NCBI GenBank assembly: GCA_948146395.1
Contig: OX411543.1
Coordinates: 28,101,558 to 28,165,557 of the forward strand
Length of the DNA: 64,000 bases
Direction: 5' to 3'
Source: Fragum whitleyi
Lineage: Eukaryota > Mollusca > Bivalvia > Cardiida > Cardiidae
The notes below the pieces were generated by a model. That model was not told where the DNA came from. It made no database searches and worked only from the letters and a program-made list of their open reading frames with translations. The translations under genes were made by a program, and so were the position numbers. Shown piece by piece: positions 61,950 to 64,000 of this stretch. How positions within the stretch are numbered: position 1 is the stretch's first letter; each line of letters opens with the position of its first letter.

Positions 61950-63080
61950 CAAACTTGTTTTTAATTGTTATTTTGACTTTAGCTAAAAACCAAAATTGCC
62001 GCCGATTGTTCATCTGAAATGATTGACTCCATAAAAGGTCGACTGGGGCTGCTTTACTTTTGGAGCATACAGTGTTTGACTTGTACTTATGGCATATATT
62101 TGTGATTATCCGAAATAAATGTCTAAAATAAATGCCTCCTGGAATCATAAACTAAGTTTGAAATTTGTGTTTATGCTCCGAAGAACGTTTGTTCACGTTT
62201 TTTGACGTATAAGGTTACAAGTTGCAATAAGTGATCTTGGCGTAAATCCAAACTCAAAATGTGTATATGCTTTTGGCCAGTGTGGCTTATTAATGCCATA
62301 GTTAATTGCATTTAATTTTTAGATTTAAATAAAAATATCTAATTGCATTCTAAACTGTGGACTGCGAAGTATGTTGATTTAGTCAAATGGGACACATATT
62401 AAGAGAAAAGAAAGTTATTATTATTAAAATACGATATTTTCAAAACCAGATCGGAGGTTCCATGACTAGACGCAAACATTCTTATATGCTCTGGTAGCTA
62501 TGAAAAGCTGCCTTAATGACGTCTCTTGGTTAATTTAGCAGTCTTACGAAGAGCTTACTAAACGAATGATTTAAAATAATCCGAATTCAAGAATTTCAAA
62601 CGAACATTCCTTTTCGTGTTAAAATTGAAGAGATGCTGCAAGCACTTAGAAAGCGAGAAATTGCTAGAAACAAGCAATGTCTCTTTTTTAGAAACAAGCA
62701 ATGTCTCTTTTTCTCTTTTGTTTTCCCACTTTTCTACCTCCAGTGCATTAAAAATTCGGTTTGAGGGAAAATGGTTGTAAACACGAAAAGGTACAAAACA
62801 CCTAATTCTTTTTGAAAATTAGATATTTTTTGCTAGTTATTAAGAAGTATTAGATTTTCAGAACTAAGAGTTAAAGTTTATTGTGAAATTATATTGTCAT
62901 TTAGACTGGTTTTCATGAATAACGGATCGAATGTTATTTTAGCTGAAATGCAGCACTGTCTGAAGGGCCCACAGAAATGTGACCCGTTATAGAAAAAAGA
63001 CCATTTAGAATGACCATTCTGCCTTATCGCATAAGAACTTTGAATACAACTTCCGGTTGGTTGACATGTAATTGGTAATT
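61950..63080. other. Unassigned DNA at the right side
   Basis: Holds a duplicated AAACAAGCAATGTCTCTTTT (62669 and 62692). No gene recognised. Confidence 0.4.
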
Positions 63081-63101
63081 GAATCAATATCTCACATTCT
63101 T

Positions 63102-63419
<318 letters not shown>

Positions 63420-63705
63420 CTTCTCGAAATGTGAATGGAAAATTTACGAATTATTCGATGAGAGCCGACGTCTCTTTGGGGTGTTCTCAAGCGCTCAATA
63501 TATGAAAGTCCAGACCCTGTATTAATAATGATGCCACCTACCTGTAGAACTAGTATAATTTATACATGAAGACGTAATAGAAGTCTGATTAGATGCGTTG
63601 TTTATTGGAAACAGATGATGGAACTATGTCAAGATGCGGTCAACTGGCATTCATTGGCAATTCGTACCTTTATCCTTGGCAATATTGGGGCGACAGAAAC
63701 AAAAA

Positions 63706-63708
<3 letters not shown>

Positions 63709-63737
<29 letters not shown>

Positions 63738-63750
63738 CACACACACACAA
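63709..63750 (+). repeat. Poly(A) run followed by (CA)n
   Basis: About 28 A, then CACACACACACA. Possibly the tail of a retroposed element, but no body was recognised upstream. Confidence 0.7.
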
Positions 63751-64000
63751 ACTCAACCTGTGATATATAAGTGCCCATAGCATAAAATATGAATAGAACG
63801 TTGAGATTTTTCTTTCAAGGCTCAATCGCGATTATGATAATTGACGTGATATTATTTTTTGCATTTTTTTAAGTCTTATATATCCCTGTATGTTTTGTAG
63901 GCAGATTAGGAGGTGAATTAGTTATTTAAATAAAACGTTTCACTCAATATTAGAACGCGTCTGTTTTATACCCGATAAAGAAAGTCGCGATAAAGCTTTC

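Overview
This window is eukaryotic, intron-rich, AT-rich DNA and looks like a bivalve mollusc, probably a clam-like species. The protein-coding content is two housekeeping genes cut into short exons. Around them is a dense mix of repeats typical of bivalves: 'TTTTAGCTCACCTGAGC...CTCTTGTT' elements with tandem cores, 'ATGCCCCC...ACATCTTGTTT' elements with (TCYG)n tracts, tRNA-derived SINEs and many foldback MITEs. The species call is inference from these repeat styles. No prokaryotic gene, CRISPR array or gene cluster is present.

Plus strand, 988-23726: ten exons encode the C-terminal half (273 residues) of RNA polymerase III subunit RPC3 (POLR3C). The 5' half lies left of the window. Every junction has GT/AG and the reading frame is continuous to a TGA at 23724-23726. 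The last intron holds a young, pol-less LTR retrotransposon on the minus strand (18029-21614). Its two 981-bp LTRs differ at a single position in my reading, and it has a gag ORF, PBS, PPT and a 4-bp ATAT target duplication.

Minus strand, 54908-30697: the complete MOCS2 gene for molybdopterin synthase, tail to tail with POLR3C. Three exons give MOCS2A (88 aa, MoaD-like, ends in GG) and four more give MOCS2B (146 aa, MoaE-like). The predicted splice of exon 3 to exon 4 puts the MOCS2A stop TAA two bases before the MOCS2B ATG (TAA-AG-ATG-G), so one mRNA would be dicistronic with a stop/restart. Several decayed copies of MOCS2A exon 3 lie in the following intron.

The 23.7-30.7 kb stretch is a repeat-filled intergenic spacer. 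From about 48.8 kb to the right end the DNA has fewer of the common repeats. It holds the long first MOCS2 intron, several TIR or foldback elements, simple repeats, and no further gene that I can recognise.

The transposon record is readable. There are two families of TTAA-flanked (piggyBac-type) MITEs, one TA-flanked 1256-bp element next to its own empty site, one 91-bp MITE with an 8-bp target duplication inside a SINE, and elements nested inside other elements. Nothing here amounts to a new biological system. The MOCS2 stop/restart layout, the duplicated exon and the transposon insertions are the points most worth testing.
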